Assembly: GCA_900551325.1 (NCBI GenBank)
Contig: URVM01000009.1
Coordinates: 62,001 to 126,000, forward strand
From: an uncultured Eubacteriales bacterium
GTDB lineage: Bacteria > Bacillota > Clostridia > Lachnospirales > Cellulosilyticaceae
Length of the DNA stretch: 64,000 nt
Reading direction: 5' to 3'
Within the stretch, counting starts at the first letter, position 1, and each line of letters starts with the position of its first letter. The notes under the pieces are model-generated. The model saw nothing but the letters and a program-made list of their open reading frames with translations. It did not search any database and was not told the origin of the DNA. Below, piece by piece: positions 62,372-64,000 of the stretch. Both the position numbers and the translations under genes were made by a program.

Positions 62372-63376
62372 CTATAAGTTCTTTATGTAATTCTCTATAT
62401 CTATTGTAGGAAACTTATTCTCCTCAAACTGTCTAATTAGCCACCCATTATAGTCATAGGGCAATTTTTCTTCTTGTATCAATAACTCAAATACAATGCT
62501 TGCTACAGGTAAATTTCCTCCATAGCGTTTCTTAAGGGCATCTCTTAGTTCTTTTTGTGATTTATTTCCAGATATATACATCAAATAGTGGTCTGCTGCC
62601 ATTACAAAATCTTCCTCGTTTCCAGAACTTTGTAATAATAGCCTATTCTTTTCTCTTAGGTATGCATCTTGCTCTACGTAATGCTCATAATATTTTATGA
62701 GTTTACTACTAGCAAACCCATGCATTAATTCATGTCCTACTAATTGATAAATATCTATTCCTTCATTAAACATATCTAGTAAATTACCGCCATGTAATGC
62801 GAATGCTACATTCCCACTAAAATAGGCTTCATAAACTTTTACTTCCTCAATAGGTTGTATTGCTTTGAAATAGGCAATATTATCTAGAAGTTGGCTTGGA
62901 TTTTTTTCGTCTAACTTACCTGCTTTTAAAGCTATCTGCTCTTGCAATTTAGGTAATATCTTTGTATACCAAAAGTTTTCAAACCCTATATCTTGTAATA
63001 ATTTCAACCTTTTAATGTAATCTTCTGCTCTTCCTTGAACAAGGTACTTCAATTCAAAAAATATATAGGAAGCAGTAAAATCATTTGTCACCTTTTCCCT
63101 AACAATCTGGTTTACATCTTCAATATTTTCCAAAATATGAATTAGATCTTGTAAAGACAAATTTTCTAAGCTTTGATTATGTGTATAGGCACTGATAATA
63201 TAACACAGATTAGATGCACATATACAATCATTATCTAATCTTCCATCTAGTTTCTCTTCTAATTCATCTATTGCATCTTGTTCCTCTTTTCGCAACCTTT
63301 TGTCTTTCCTACATCTAGTCTCTAAATAACAAATAGCATCTAATGCCACAGAAGTATAGAATTTTATTTCCCCCAT
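62372..63376 (-). CDS. HELMH metallopeptidase-like protein
   Basis: About 334 residues from the ATG at 63376 (GAGGAGG upstream). The core has the zinc-peptidase motif VGHELMHGFA (HExxH, about residues 233-237), with a candidate third ligand in EEDFVMAADHYLMY about 55 residues later. The N-terminal 170 residues are helical (LDAICYLETRCRKDKR, DLIHILENIEDVNQI). There is no signal peptide, so it is cytoplasmic. No specific family is recognised; intracellular HExxH proteins occur in ICE regulation (ImmA-like) and stress responses, but the HTH partner of ImmA pairs is only a remnant here. Confidence 0.7.
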   Translation of the reverse strand: MGEIKFYTSVALDAICYLETRCRKDKRLRKEEQDAIDELEEKLDGRLDNDCICASNLCYIISAYTHNQSLENLSLQDLIHILENIEDVNQIVREKVTNDFTASYIFFELKYLVQGRAEDYIKRLKLLQDIGFENFWYTKILPKLQEQIALKAGKLDEKNPSQLLDNIAYFKAIQPIEEVKVYEAYFSGNVAFALHGGNLLDMFNEGIDIYQLVGHELMHGFASSKLIKYYEHYVEQDAYLREKNRLLLQSSGNEEDFVMAADHYLMYISGNKSQKELRDALKKRYGGNLPVASIVFELLIQEEKLPYDYNGWLIRQFEENKFPTIDIENYIKNL

Positions 63377-63605
63377 TTGACCTTCCTCCTCAATTTTCAT
63401 TAAATATATTTTAGTTTATTATCTATTTAGCATAGTATTAAATAGCTTTAAAGCTATTTTAACACAATATTTTATTATATTCTAAATTAATTATTACAAT
63501 CATCTAACATTTCTCATAATATGATGCTTTTTATTAAACTTTGTTGTAAGATATTCTCATATAAGTAATATTATATAAATACCACTAAATAAAGGAGTGA
63601 TTTAC

Positions 63606-64000
63606 GTGTATCTACATGAAATGGTCGCTTTCTTTCCTTTTTATAACGAGGAAGCAAGGGATTGCACCCGTGTTTACTTGAATGATGGCTCGGAACAAAT
63701 TTACAATGAACCTATTCAATCTTTCATTAAAAACTGGCTTGATTATTATCATCTTGATATTAGTACACTCCAACGTTATGCCTATAGAAGAATCTATAGG
63801 AAGGTACATATTCCTATTGTTATAACCCATGAGCACTTTTATCTTCCTGTTAAAATGCGTAAAACTTATGGCAAATACGACCATGCTTATGGCTATATCT
63901 TAAGAACCGAATCACATGGTTATGAATTTTACTGGAAATACCTGCGTCCTGAAGATCGCCTTATTGTAGAATCTCAAAAAACTTATATTCGCAACCAAGA
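63606..64000 (+). CDS. Partial protein, possibly ComK-like
   Basis: Starts with a GTG at 63606 (AAAGGAG about 8 nt upstream) and runs open to the window end, 131 codons. It reads MYLHEMVAFFPFYNEEARDC, TRVYLNDGSEQIYNEP, then RIYRKVHIPIVITHEHFYLP, VKMRKTYGKYDHAYGYIL. The succession of a short strand-rich N-terminus and a K/R-x-PI-x-I ... F-x-P-x-K/R segment loosely recalls the competence regulator ComK. It is only a hypothesis; the C-terminus is missing. An ATG five codons in is an alternative start. Confidence 0.5.
   Translation, partial: MYLHEMVAFFPFYNEEARDCTRVYLNDGSEQIYNEPIQSFIKNWLDYYHLDISTLQRYAYRRIYRKVHIPIVITHEHFYLPVKMRKTYGKYDHAYGYILRTESHGYEFYWKYLRPEDRLIVESQKTYIRNQ

Noticed and set aside
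1..64000. CRISPR array, rRNA operon or complete tRNA genes
   Set aside because: No regularly spaced repeats, no rRNA sequence and no foldable full tRNA were seen; only the 3'-like fragment at 56301-56338.

Overview
The window is low-GC (roughly a third G+C by eye) and uses strong AGGAGG-type ribosome binding sites and T-tailed hairpin terminators. It carries an S-layer-anchored multidomain glycanase, Clostridia-type PTS operons, a FIST/chemoreceptor pair and a Cys-type sulfatase. This fits an anaerobic, polysaccharide-degrading Clostridia member of the Lachnospirales / Cellulosilyticum type. That placement is inferred from gene content; no rRNA or complete tRNA gene is present.

Layout. 1-2.6 kb: end of a sugar ABC transporter (permease cut by the window edge, lipoprotein binding protein). 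3-4.5 kb: MATE exporter. 4.6-9.2 kb: trehalose locus treR / treB / treC, with two perfect operators and one degenerate operator placed on two divergent promoters. 9.2-13.3 kb: superoxide dismutase, a DUF4041/GIY-YIG coiled-coil protein, a VanY-like carboxypeptidase and small proteins. 13.3-15.8 kb: tandem amidohydrolase genes sharing a 641-bp block with no mismatch. 17.1-22.9 kb: a 1904-residue cell-surface enzyme (GH30, GH43, SLH) likely acting on type II arabinogalactan. 23.2-32.7 kb: chemoreceptor + FIST sensor, a beta-helix protein with a parvulin-like partner, an XRE-TPR regulator and an ABC exporter. 32.8-37.3 kb: N-acetylmuramic acid operon murR-mupG-murQ-murP. 37.4-43.8 kb: 59-residue membrane protein, sulfatase, trkA-trkH potassium uptake, M42 aminopeptidase, YqeY. 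43.9-52.8 kb: cyclophilin, tautomerase, DEAD-box helicase, a leaderless PL8 polysaccharide lyase beside the remnant of a PTS EIIB gene, adenosine deaminase with a candidate PurR operator, and small conserved genes. Five near-identical hairpins punctuate the 3' ends of genes here.

53-63.4 kb is an accessory, partly decayed island. It holds a 57-residue protein plus GNAT pair that resembles a toxin-antitoxin unit, a frameshifted nuclease-associated gene, a SIR2-like remnant, a tRNA-like fragment between 15-bp direct repeats, a broken serine recombinase, a DUF5677 protein, a GIY-YIG/DUF2075 helicase with a MazG partner, a J-domain protein overlapping an HNH-like gene, a phage-type HTH remnant and a HELMH metallopeptidase. 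The most plausible undescribed systems are the J-domain/HNH-like pair and the GIY-YIG-helicase/MazG pair. A plus-strand gene, perhaps distantly ComK-like, runs off the right end.

Most genes lie on the minus strand. The plus-strand exceptions are treB-treC, the DUF4041 gene, the carboxypeptidase, M42-YqeY and the last partial gene. Start codons were moved inward where a ribosome binding site supports a later start.
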